Part shown: piece after piece, positions 44,351-56,700 of the stretch
Numbering within the stretch: position 1 is the first letter of the stretch
Layout: each line of letters begins with the position of its first letter
Source: Neelides folsomi
Taxonomy: Eukaryota > Arthropoda > Collembola > Neelipleona > Neelidae
Reading direction: 5' to 3'
Length of the DNA: 64,000 nt
Assembly (NCBI GenBank): GCA_034687125.1
Contig: JAQGBZ010000345.1
Location: 1-64,000 of the forward strand
Translations under genes and position numbers: made by a program
Notes under the pieces: model-generated
Database searches by the model: none
What the model saw: the letters and a program-made list of their open reading frames with translations, nothing else
Told to the model about the DNA's origin: nothing

Positions 44351-47300
44351 TTTAATATATGATAAAACGTTATAAATTATTTTAGATCAGAATTTGCATC
44401 ATTGAAATTAGAGCCAAAACAAATCACCCGATTGAAAAAATAAATTAATATTTAAATTCCCATATAAAATCATTGGTTTTAAGGTTAGATGTTTTTTACT
44501 GTCCGATGGGAAACTGTTTTAGTGTATTATTACAATGTTTTACAAGCCATTTTTTCGAAAAACAAAAGGTATTAAAGCAATTTATTTATTCAAATCATTA
44601 AAATCATCACCATTAAGCACATGAAATGTTATATGTATTTGTATAATTATAAATTTACTTAAGCTATTTGTATAATATGGAACTATGTATGTATAATTGT
44701 TCGATCAAATTAAGATCAATTAATTTTTAATTGCCTTTCAAAATCATTATGATTTAATGGAATATTAAACTGCTCATTTTAAGTTAACGGCGAGTTGACT
44801 CCGTTGGTTTCATCAATTCAATAATTTCACATTTGATCAATTGCTTAACTGTTGCTCGTGTGTTGATTTGAGCTTATTTGTATTAAACATCTTTAAAATC
44901 TTCTCGCTTCATTGATTCTTCTATGAAGGTCTTTCCATACATTTAATTACCTGTGCTTACCTGTGTGCATTCTATGTGCATTCTCTCCCGTGTTGCATCA
45001 TTTATTCATGAGTGACAAATGTTATATATGTAGAATGTGTACTGAAGGTGAATTGTTCAATTTCTTTAAACTATCACAAAGTGAGATAGAAAAAGGATAT
45101 AAAGCGATCTAAAGAACTTAAAGAAACCTTTGGATGAAATTCGTAGATGCAACATCGGGGAATGTTTTTATTTATTTAAGAATGAAGGGCGGTTGACGTT
45201 CGTTCATCTTCCTTTACTTCAAACGGTTTTCCTCCTTTGCTTCGTCATTTTACATTCAATGATTCTCGAAGGAATTTATTTCATGTTGAACAAACTTTAA
45301 CTTAAATAAAATCTCAATGTTAAATAATCTTAAATAAAGACCCAAATGTTTCAAATAATAATAATTAGTATAATTATCCAAATAATTAGTAATTATTATG
45401 TAAATACACAGTATTTGTATAATTAGTATAATTAGTGATAATTCTTCAAATAATGATTGAAATTATATCTGCATGTTATTTTATTATTTATATACACAAC
45501 TTTATTTTTCATTAAATCCGCGAACAAGTTAAAATTAGGCATATTTATTTATTTACATATTAAGTACAGTATTAATATATAGTAATACTATTGTATTTAT
45601 TTTAATTGTACATTATATTTATTACAGAGATGCAATAGATAAATTTACAAATGTGGTTGAATAAAACAAAAGTATTTACGAATGTACAAGTTAAAATTGT
45701 TCACCAAATACGCGCACAAATGACGAATATGAATATGACATTGGTTTAGATTTTTTTTGGTATAAAGTAAATTTTAAGGAGATTGAGAGAATTAACTTTG
45801 TACATTCAACACGAACCAACTCACACAACACAACAACGATGAACGAGGAATTGAAATATTTATCAACAAAAGTGAAACTCGTCTTTACATTAAAACTTAA
45901 AACCTTAATATTCATTAGTCATAACAATAACAATAAACAATAACATTTGTCATAAAGCCTAAATTTGGTTAAATCTTTAAACAATAATTAACAAAGGGAG
46001 TTATATGAATTATAAACAAAACAACGATTTATCTCAATCAATATTGAATTTAAGTATTTGACTCAAAAGAACCACTTGTGAATTTGTGAATATTAAGGAT
46101 AAAGTGACTATAGCAGAAATATAGTTAGATAATTAGATCTGGTATATATGTATATTTGGTACTTATATGATAAATTTGGTATGTCTGGTATTAATATTTA
46201 AGGTATGTTGATATACATACATATAGTATAAGTACTGTATGTATTACAAGTTTGGTATCCCATGTGTGTCATTATGAGTTTGAGTGGTTAAAGCGGCTGT
46301 TGCAGAATCCCCGTAATTGTCAGGTAACAGGATCTTGGATATAAATTGAGGGATTATATCTTGGAATTAAGAGCAATTACGTGAGGAGACACATCTGGTT
46401 AATTACAGTTCCATAATTTCATAAATTCTCTCTCACTTACAAAGAGAGTTACAAAGAGAGAAAAACCCACTTGGAGGAACAAAGGGACAAAAACCCACTT
46501 AAGAATCCTTCACTTACAAGGGGAAGAATTTATATGAATTCGCCGGATTTTAATAACTCACATTTTTATATTCTTTACATTCTTTTTCATATCTTGGATT
46601 CTTTAACTAACCATTTAAGTTGATTTAAAAGGAAATCAAAATATTAATGTTTAAGTTCCTGCTCAACCATTTCGCACGTAGTTGACAATTGGGTTCACCA
46701 GCCATGTGGAAAAACAAAAGTTTTTTCCCTCTTTGAAAATCGTTAATTATTGGATTTTTTATATTAGGTTTTAAAACTTGTTACATTTGCATACTTATTC
46801 ATTGTACTTCAATAATTAAATTTTGTAAGCACTACTTATATGAAAACCACGTTGGACAAATATTTAATTTTCTTTAATTGGTAATTTTTTAATTTTTAAC
46901 TATGTTATTAAATTCATTATTAACTTTAATTTCATCGCACTTTTTAATTTCATCGCACTATTTAGTAAAGGTTCATTCATGCAAATTGAATATTTATTAT
47001 ATTATTTTATACTTAAAATATATTGGTTATTTACACTTGCCCTAAAAACTGTGTTACCTTTAACAAAGTTATAGTTCTTAAAACAAAGTTAAAGTTCTTA
47101 TACTAAAGTTATAGTTAAAGTTAATTTGATTATATGAGTTGGAGTTTTTATGATTATTACCGTCAAAAAGGATTCATTTAATTGTCAATGAATTTCTATT
47201 TATGATCAGGATTTCCTTGTTGAATTGAGAATATCTCAGAAATTAATAAAAAAAAAGCTCAGTCTTATCATTTAAACCTCAGACATCTTCTTTTCTCATT

Positions 47301-47731
47301 CGACTGCATTCACACATGTGGATTTTGAAAGGTTAATTGGTAAATTAAAGTCACAATTAACCTTTGGATGAATAATGGAAGGGTTTTAACGGCCGTTTAC
47401 TTTTACTCATTATTTGATAATGATTGGGGGGAATGAGGTTAAGAAATGGTAATTAAACTTGTCATCGTTGGGTTTTTTACACTGCAGAGCTCTGCAGCTC
47501 TGTAGAGGAAGAAGTTTTGTTAACTGAAATTCCTCGTGTGAGTTTGTTCGCTTCTTCCCACCTTCAGAGGAATTGAAGGTGTTTTTAATGTGCAAAGGGG
47601 CGGTTTGTGTAAATTGGGACGGAGAAATTTCCAATGTCCCAATTCCGACATTTTCTCCAAGTTCATTCAAGCAGAGAGAGAAGATCAAACTCCAAAATGA
47701 GTACAGGGGAAGTAAGAGGCAATTGATGGGA
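44351..47731. other. Gene-poor AT-rich intergenic region
   Basis: No coding region I can support. A perfect 16-bp palindrome CTGCAGAGCTCTGCAG lies near 47481-47496 within a slightly GC-richer stretch next to the 3' end of the secreted-protein gene. Confidence 0.5.
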
Positions 47732-50700
47732 TCAGGAGGAAACTCCGGCCGCTTTCAGCAAGGGTTCCATTCTATGCCATGGAAATTCTGGATTGGCTCC
47801 ATCTGAAATTAAAATTAATTAAAATCACAATTAATTAAAATTAGTAAATTGAAGTACAATATTTAAAATTACATTTAGTTAACTTTTTAGAGAATTTTGA
47901 TTTTAATTAGCTTACGAGAATCATTTGTCATTTTCCTCCCTATTCTTGTCGGATATCTGACACAGGTCATTCCATAAACTCTGATTCCAGGCACTCGGGC
48001 ATAGGCAGGTTGGCTGTGGGCAATTGGGCCATCTGGAAATTGAAAACAAGTATTTAATGATCTTTGAATTAAACATTACTTTTATAATTACATATTAATT
48101 GTCACAATATTATTTAATTATTAATATTTGTTATTTTAATGTTAATTAATTAAATGGATTATTTACCTAAATATCCAGGGGCTGGACATCTACAAATGAC
48201 GAGATAATGGGCTTTGCCCGTTCTTGAATTTTGCAGTGCAAGAATTGACCAATCTTTTGGTGCTCGACATTCGCGGACTTCTCCTGTCGGCTCGCAAGTT
48301 TTCACAAGAGTCAAAACCTGGAAATTTAAAATTTTTAAATCTGAACGTTTTCATCAATTCGGCTAAAAAGAAGATTACAAGATAGATAAGATGATTAGTT
48401 AGAGAAGAAGTTTATGAATATCATGAAATTAAGATTATGGTCGTCATTGGCCGAGTTATTTTGTATTTGCACAAGAGGGATTTGAAGGATGATTTGCATA
48501 AATGGTCCGATGAACTACTAATAAAATAGACAGAACTAAACAATCCCAAACGGCGTTTCCTCACAATGAGAACATAAATATGAAACTGTAAGTTGGAATC
48601 ATTCCGACATATGTTCCTTTACAGTCAAAGATCCAAAGGAGGTAAAAATCATTTTATCCATATATTAGTAAAATATATGGATAAAATATTAGTAAAATAT
48701 ACATTTCATATATTTTTAATTTAATCCTAACAAATTTTTAATTTAATTGCTATTTAAAATTTTCATTAATTGCCACTTTAAAAATACTTAAGTTAGTTAA
48801 TATAAGTATTTTGTAGACACAAATTTAAAAATTGTAAAATGTTCATAAATGGGAAAATTCTTTTGTTATTTCCGATTATGATTTTTTGAATTGAATTGCG
48901 TCATAAAAATGTATATAAAATGGCTGATAATAAGAGCAGAACCAAAACACAAAAGAATGAGCTGGAGAAGGAGGAACTTCACTTTGGAGGTCTGTTATTA
49001 TTATTATTAGTATTAGTATTATTATTTAACTCGCGAGTTTTTAAGACCGTGTAATTGACGTTGAAGAGATTCGGAGAGTCTGGAAGGAATAAAAGCAACC
49101 CCGTTGTTTGCTCCATTTAAAAGTCCATTCAAAATATTCTCCGCATCCATATTACACATTTATATTCTTTTAATAGAGAAAATTCACTTAAAGTTACTTA
49201 CCACTTATGCTTTGGGATCTTTAACGCTTATTTTATAACTTCGACGCATGAATGCAATTTACAATACATGAAGAAAATCATAATGATATATCCATATAAG
49301 TAAGATATTGTATATTATTATAATTATTACTTATACAGGGTGGGCCATAAGTATCTTTCTTTTTTATACGATTGTCTATTTAAAAGAGATACTTATGGCC
49401 CACCCTGTATATTGTATATGGTAATATGAAGTAGTTTATTAGCAATAAGTACTTATATGGTTCTTTTACATATTAATTATCTTCTATTTTAATCAAACTG
49501 TTAAACTCAAAGAAGAAATTGACTTGATAATTTATGCACAAACCACCTGGCAGATTTTTATGCATTTAATGCAATGTACATTGTACATACCTAATTGTAG
49601 GTATACTCATACATGTAATATTTAATATTGATATATTAGTGTATTAAGTTATGTATTCAGGACTCAATATTTAAGTGCAGGTAAATGTATGTACATTTAT
49701 GTTGTATGAATGTTATATAATAAATGTAATATTAACCAATGTGGGTGTAATATCAATGAACTTCTGACAATTTTCAATTTCCGCATGAATAGGAGCTGAA
49801 TAGATTTAAAAACGTAGAGTTAATGGAAGTCTCACAATGTAATTTAAAATGATATTGCGGGAATTATGTGAAGAATGGAAACCATTCTGGTTGCAGAATA
49901 ACGTAAGGTATTTAACTTGAGGTAAAGTAGGTGAGGAAGTAGAGGACGAGTGTCAAAGCGAAATTAAAATTCCTCATATATCACATACATCTCTTATTTG
50001 AAGTCTTATACATCTCTTATATGAAGTCTCATACATGTCTTATATATAATATATAGAAAGGTTTATATTTTAAGATATGACATATAGAGGTATGTACTAT
50101 TGTATGACATATAAGTATGACATAAGTATGTCTTTGATAATTATATCATATATGTATGTGAGTGGATGAGTGATGGTTCCTTGGAGGATTCAATTTTCAC
50201 AGGAGGCTTTGACACTTGATCATGTTTTGCGGTGAAGGAAATATTCTTCCATTTCCCTTCTTTTTTTACCCTTTTTTTATTACACAACTCTTTGGAACTT
50301 CTTTGGGGCAGGAGGAAGAGAGAAAGATAAAATGGGAAAATTACAGTTCCACATTCCATTTACAATTCCACACATCGTCGGAATCACACAATTTAAATAG
50401 AAAGATTTAACTACGAAGATCCACACCGATTCTTAATGGATTTTACAATTTTTGCAATTTTACGATTTTTACAATTTTTACAATTATGCAATTTTACATT
50501 TTTGCAATTTTTACAATTTACAATTTTTACTATTTTTATTATTTTTACAATTTTACAATTTCTCTATTTATTTCTTATATTTAGTAAAGGAATTTATTTC
50601 AGCCCTAATAACTCTCTTAATTCAAAGTAAACTTTTCTTTAAATGGATTAATTCTTTATTTCTTTTGATCAGAATGAAAAGATGAAACAGACCTTAAACA

Positions 50701-53700
50701 TTTCCCAATTATCTTCCTTGGACATTCCCATTGAAGTAAAGTAAAGAATGTTAAGAATGTTAAGAAAGAGAATGTGTGACAGTGTGAGTATTTAAACTAA
50801 TTAATTCTTTCCCCTCCAATGGCTAAAAATAATAAGATTTTACTAAAGCTTACAAAAAGACCAAGGATCATATAAGTAATTATATAAGATATACTCTATA
50901 TTGTATAAGTATTCTGTAGTTCCAATAGTATAATATAAGTATTCAATACTCCCAATAGTAAACTAGGTATAAGTACTGTATACTGTAATGTAAATGTTTG
51001 GGTTAGATTCGTCTAGATTATTTGGATTGTTGAATTTGGGTATGTAAATGAGTGTGGAATTTAGTAATGGGTAAATGTAGTGGAACTGAATGTTCCTTCA
51101 CCGTTCCTTCCAACTGACCATGGATTGCCATGGATCCATGAGACTGCAAATAAAGATCCAAATAAAGATCCAAAATCGGGACAAATCCCTTTTATGCACA
51201 TTTCTCTATATCAACTTTTTCCGTAATTGTATTATTCCTCTTTTTATTCCGCCCAAATTATTCTCTTCCACCGAGGCAGATTTAGCATACTTAAAATACA
51301 TACATACTTATTCACATATTGTACATTATTCACATAACCTACAGTTCTACACAGATTGTGCAGATCCATCCATTTGACCAAAAAATATCTAATAATAATA
51401 ATACTGTTCTTCTTCAATTTTCCAATCTTTTCTCATAATAAAGCTCATCCAATTTAGTGGAATTTCCACCGAGTTTGATTCAATTTGGATGTTTAAACTT
51501 AACAATGGTCGAATACATCGTAAGTGCATCGTAAAATGAGATTATTTCTTATACTGTTAATGTTATAATCCAATTCTATATAATCTTAAGAACATATAAG
51601 TACTGAAGAACTGATGTAGTTTTATTCTGTTTTATATTCAAGATGTTATTACACATTTCTTTTTGATATATAATGATAACAATCTATATAATATTATATC
51701 TTCGTATTGAGATCGAATTTAAAGGTTGAGTTTTAAAGTAGGTGATTTGAAATGACACTCGAATGATGTCGATGTTCATTAAGAGGAGATGTAATGACAG
51801 GTGAATGGACATTCAATCTTTTATGTTAAAGACGGACCACGAGGACAAAAGAATTCTCCAACAACTTGAGGATCAATTTCATTCACTTCCATATACACCA
51901 CACACTTGAAATACATACATATATAATATCATACATATATATATATATATATATAATATCACTATATGTATATATACCAAGCATCTAGTCATATTTCTAT
52001 CATTTTTATATCTACGACATTTTAGTATTATTTTATATGAGAGTGTATGTATGTATATATTTATGTATTATATGATCTACGCATTTTGTTAACAGACTTG
52101 CGATTTTGATTCATCTGGTGAGTTTAAGAGAGTCAATGGGATTTGAATTGAGTCTGAACCTCAAATGAGGTTTGAGATTTGAAAGAACATTTCCATTTCA
52201 AATGGCATTTCTTTCAACCAATTCATGTTTCAATTTTATTAATTCAATCTGCGGTGGAATTATCCCTCGACAGAGATTCAAGCTCACAACTCCGGATCTT
52301 TATTTCTTTATTTCCACTCTGCATATCTCCACTCAATGGGATTTAGAAAACGAGGGTTGGAGGAGAAATCTTTTAAATCTATAATTGGGACTGAGAGAAA
52401 GGAAGAATTGGGAACAAGAAGCTTTTTCTTGCTCTCATTTCATTTAACATTCAAAGGTCAACACCGATAAAGGATCCATCCCATGGAAAAGAAATTTAAT
52501 ATTTAAACATCTTTACCTTTATTATAACAACTTTATTGCACACTTTATTACCGATTTTTACATTAACTCTCAAAATATCCTTTAATTAAATTAGCTCGAT
52601 TATAATTAAATTTCTTAAATTGGAAATAAAATTAAATCTACCCTTATAGGTAATTTCTATTTAAAGTTAAATGGGCTTTTAAATGATGGATTTAAAATGA
52701 TGACAACCGGATGATAATGTAAATACAAATATCAAATATGGCATATATAATATACGATAATATAAATATATTCAAATATGGCGATGTATGTTAAGAATAA
52801 TATGAAGGGTGTCTCGGAACTGTTCTGGTCTGGATGTTAAATGGGAAAACATCCGCTGGGTCTTAATTTAAAGGATGAATGAATTGGAGGCGTGGTTCGG
52901 AAAGATCATTCAAAATAAAGTCCAAAGATAATGAGACAATTTGAAGAGCGGGGGCGGGAAGTTTAAATGAAACTAAAAGGAGGAACAACCAAATCATTCT
53001 AGACATTGAGATTCATGCAAAGAGAAAAGTTTTCCCAATTGATCCTCATTATTTTAATGGTAAATGAAGAATCGAATAATTCTTATTCCTTGAGTTTCCT
53101 TACTTGTGAGTGTGAGCCAGTGACGAGAGGAATCGTGTGGCGGTCGTCGGTTCTCGTGCTCACCGAACAGGGCTGATGGAAATTGGGACACGCACAAAGT
53201 GGTTGGCTGTAATTCAGTCGAAGATAAACTGCGCTACAAACCTATACAAAATACATTCAACAATCAACATCAATCAAATGCAAATTATTCAAAATAACAA
53301 AAATTTAACAATTTTACTAAAATACTAATTTTAATAATAATTATAAAATTTGTATCACTAACTCAAATAAAAGCGAGCGAGGGAATTTTCTTTTAATGAT
53401 TTAAAAAATTGCAATTTTAAATTTTGAGATGTTAAATTTTGCGATTTTTTGCAATTTGGTAATTTTAAAAAAATGAGATTTGGCGGTAAATTTAAAATTT
53501 GACTTACTTGTTGAGTGGCACATTCAGGTAAAAGATAAAGATGTTGGTTGTGAGGGTAATAATGATATTTGGTCGGTTTTGAATCATCAGATAAAGGAAC
53601 TCCGCCATGGGTTGATTCAGCAACTGCGGAATGTGCCACAGCACTCGCTACTTGCAACCACGATTGCTAAAAGAAATTAATAAATTAATGGTTTTGAAGT

Positions 53701-56700
53701 CATGAAAAAGAAAAGAATGATTTCTCCCACGAAAACACTCTTCATTTTTAACATTTGGAATTGGGGGCTTCCGTGTCTTCTTTCGACCTCTTGCAAACTC
53801 ACAAACGTCTTTAATTACAGTTTTCGTGAGTGATGTTGTTCCTACAATTCCCAACTCATGTTCGAATTTCCCTCCATCATTCTCAATTTACTGACGTGGC
53901 TTATTTTCCCTCTCACCTCATTCCTTCAAATTTTAAAATATCTTAATTTGCATATTATATGTTGCCATGGCAACCAAACGTCACGACACGAATTGAAAAC
54001 AATTCAAATCGCCCATACATTTAATTAATATTTACAATCTTAATTCAACTGCCAAATATTGTTAATTTTTTAATCTTAATTAAATTAACCAAAAACTTAA
54101 GTTTTTTCTATTTAAACTCCATTTTTATTATTTTTTGATTTTTATTATTTTTTATTGTTTTGTTGTCGTTTGTGAGTGTCTGTCCTTATTTTGTTGAATG
54201 GTCCATTTTGTATCTTTTGATGGTTGTTGTAATTGGTGGATGATTTTGAGTTGGTCGGGTATTTGATGCAGAACCATATGCATGTTGCGTTGAACGGTTC
54301 CCTCATTGTCAAGAGGATTGGTAGGAGAGCATTGGGGGTTTTGGGATGAGTCAATGGATTTCCTCCATTACAAGTGGTAGCTGTACTTGAAGTAACTTCG
54401 AGTAAAACACACCATTGGGAGCCATGGAATGAATTCTGGGGAAGGTTATTGGGTCACAATGGGGAAGTTCTCAAGAATATAAATAGTGCTCAACAAGTTG
54501 ATAAACCACCGACCGTGGAAAAAAGATAAACCAAACCTATCTTTAAAACATCCTTCTTCAACATCTCCTTCCTCCGCAATCAAAAACATCCTCCTATTAA
54601 TTAGAGTGAAAATTTGATTCTCATAACCTAATAGGAAATGACCAGTAAAATTAAGCAATTAAAATTAAATAACACTTAAAACAATTAGATTTTAATTGTT
54701 GTTGGACGTGTCTTGGCATTTAAAATTGAACTTGTGAAATCAACAAAATTGAACATTCAACATGAGTGGATTTGTTAAATTACCAAATGGTTGGGTTAGG
54801 TTAAATTACCAAATGGTAAAAATCATCAATTGCATACGGTTATTATTTCATAAATGATCTCCGTTTAGATATAGAGATTTCCCTTATTTGTTTACATTAA
54901 GAATTATGGTTCTTTGTGTACACCTGAACAGACTGAACACGTCTGCATTATTATTTTATTATGTATGGGACTATCTGAATGGAGTTCGAAGTGTATTGGC
55001 CTTTGATCTAAAGGTTGTAATAAAATGATGTTCATTTTCACCCTTCTTGAACTTTACATGGTTTGAAGATCCCGAAGGAGTTTGGATTTATTAATTGGGC
55101 GTCTTTTGCTATACATTTTATATAGAGATCTGTATTCCTGGCTGTGCAAGATGTGTAAAGTAATTTCAAGGTGGAAAAACTGAGAAAATTGAGAACTTGC
55201 ACTTCACCTTTACAATTCCATTCTACCATACCTACCTGTATATAATTTGTTATTCAAGTATGGCATTAACTAACATTAAGTATAGCTTTAAGGTTTACGT
55301 ATAGGATAGGTATTAGGATAAGTGTGGGGTCGTTAAAAAGTTAATTAAATCCAGTTGGGAAATTCATTTACCCTTTTCATTACAACTTTTTACTATGCGT
55401 TTTTTACTCCTTATGTGAAAGCGCGTGAAAATGTTTAGTTTAATCTAAAAGATTTATTTGCAGGATATTTTTATATGAACATTTATATGAAAATGTATAC
55501 AAACATTTATATAAATAAAATGTATACTAATTGTAAATAAGTATTGATGTGTATTTTTATTTTCTAATTTGCCAATTCTCACTGTGAGAAATTGATGTGA
55601 AAGAGGTTTTGGGAGTTGGAGTATTCATTTGCATAAAAAATAACAATATTGGCATGTTGTTTAAAAACCGTACTTGTAAATTACAAGCTGTGATGTTTAA
55701 GTATAAGTTAAGGAGAATATGAAAATATGAAAATAATGAGCTTGTTATAGATCCTGATTAACTGTGTATTTAACTATAATTGAAGTTATATTTGTATATG
55801 TAGAGTTTTTAAGGTAAGTATATATATGGTATATATGAGGTATATAGCTTTGTCATCTGAGCTCATGTTTAAATATTATAATTTCCCTCATTTGAATTTC
55901 TTTTCATTAACAATTTCTTTCTTTGGGTTTTGTTCCGTAATGGGGCGGAGAGTTGCGTGGTTGTAATTATGTAATTTGGAGAGTATTTGGGTGCATTCAC
56001 ACAGGGGACATTTGGGCCTTAATGATTCTAAATGACAGAGATGGAAAAGATCAAGGTCTTAATTGCACCTCTGGAATGTGGCACTTTCAACTTCCTGTCG
56101 GCGTCCCCACTTTGTTCATTTCCTTACGACTCTTTTCATGAATTGAATTGATAAATGGAAAGTAAATGAACTTTCTTTAAAAATATTCCCACTATAAATC
56201 CTATTTAAATCACATTTAAATCCTATGTGTATAAATCCCATTTAAATCCTGTGTATTTAAATCCCATTTAAATCCTCTGTGTATTTAAATTCCCATTTTC
56301 TCTTTCTTCCCTTAATGTGTATTTGGGTTTTAATAATTCCCGTTGGATTTCTTTTTGATTCGCATGGATGGGAAAGGTTGATTGTCAATTGAACTTTGTT
56401 GCGGTGGAGTTTGTTGACGATGGGGACGCTCTGTTTCCCGAGGGTGGTTCAATTCTCTCCCATTAACCAGATGAAGTTAAATAGAGAATTTAAATGGAGT
56501 TGGAAAGCCCATCAGCCCCAAAGGTTCAACCGGCGGAAATGGAATGGAAAATGACAAGGGAATTAAACTCATTGGCAAATTGGGAATTTTCTCTTGTGTG
56601 TTAAAATACAAATACCTTGGTACACTTTTAAAAAAAATTCTCTTTCTAATTATTCCCAATTTTTTGTAAGTATTTAAAATAAGGATAATATTACCTTTGT

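Larger units (their letters stand above)
48318..53103. other. Long intron 3 of the secreted-protein gene
   Basis: Contents: a 72-bp MITE (49336-49407), a small open frame (49022-49150, minus), a TTTTTACAATTTTTGCAA-type simple repeat (about 50440-50570) and a TA microsatellite (about 51925-51955). No other gene seen. Confidence 0.55.

Noticed and set aside
46283-46345. tRNA-Ser-like stretch (GAGTGGTTAAAGCGGCTG)
   Set aside because: It resembles a tRNA A-box/D-arm, but I could not form an acceptor stem or find a proper GGTTCGA B-box downstream; at most a tRNA-derived relic.
50436-50685. Two overlapping Phe/Leu/Gln-rich frames
   Set aside because: They are translations of the TTTTTACAATT simple repeat.
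53648-53854. Minus-strand frame overlapping exon 2 of the secreted-protein gene
   Set aside because: Considered as a direct upstream first exon, but it has no signal peptide and the conserved splice acceptor at 53667 indicates an intron there.
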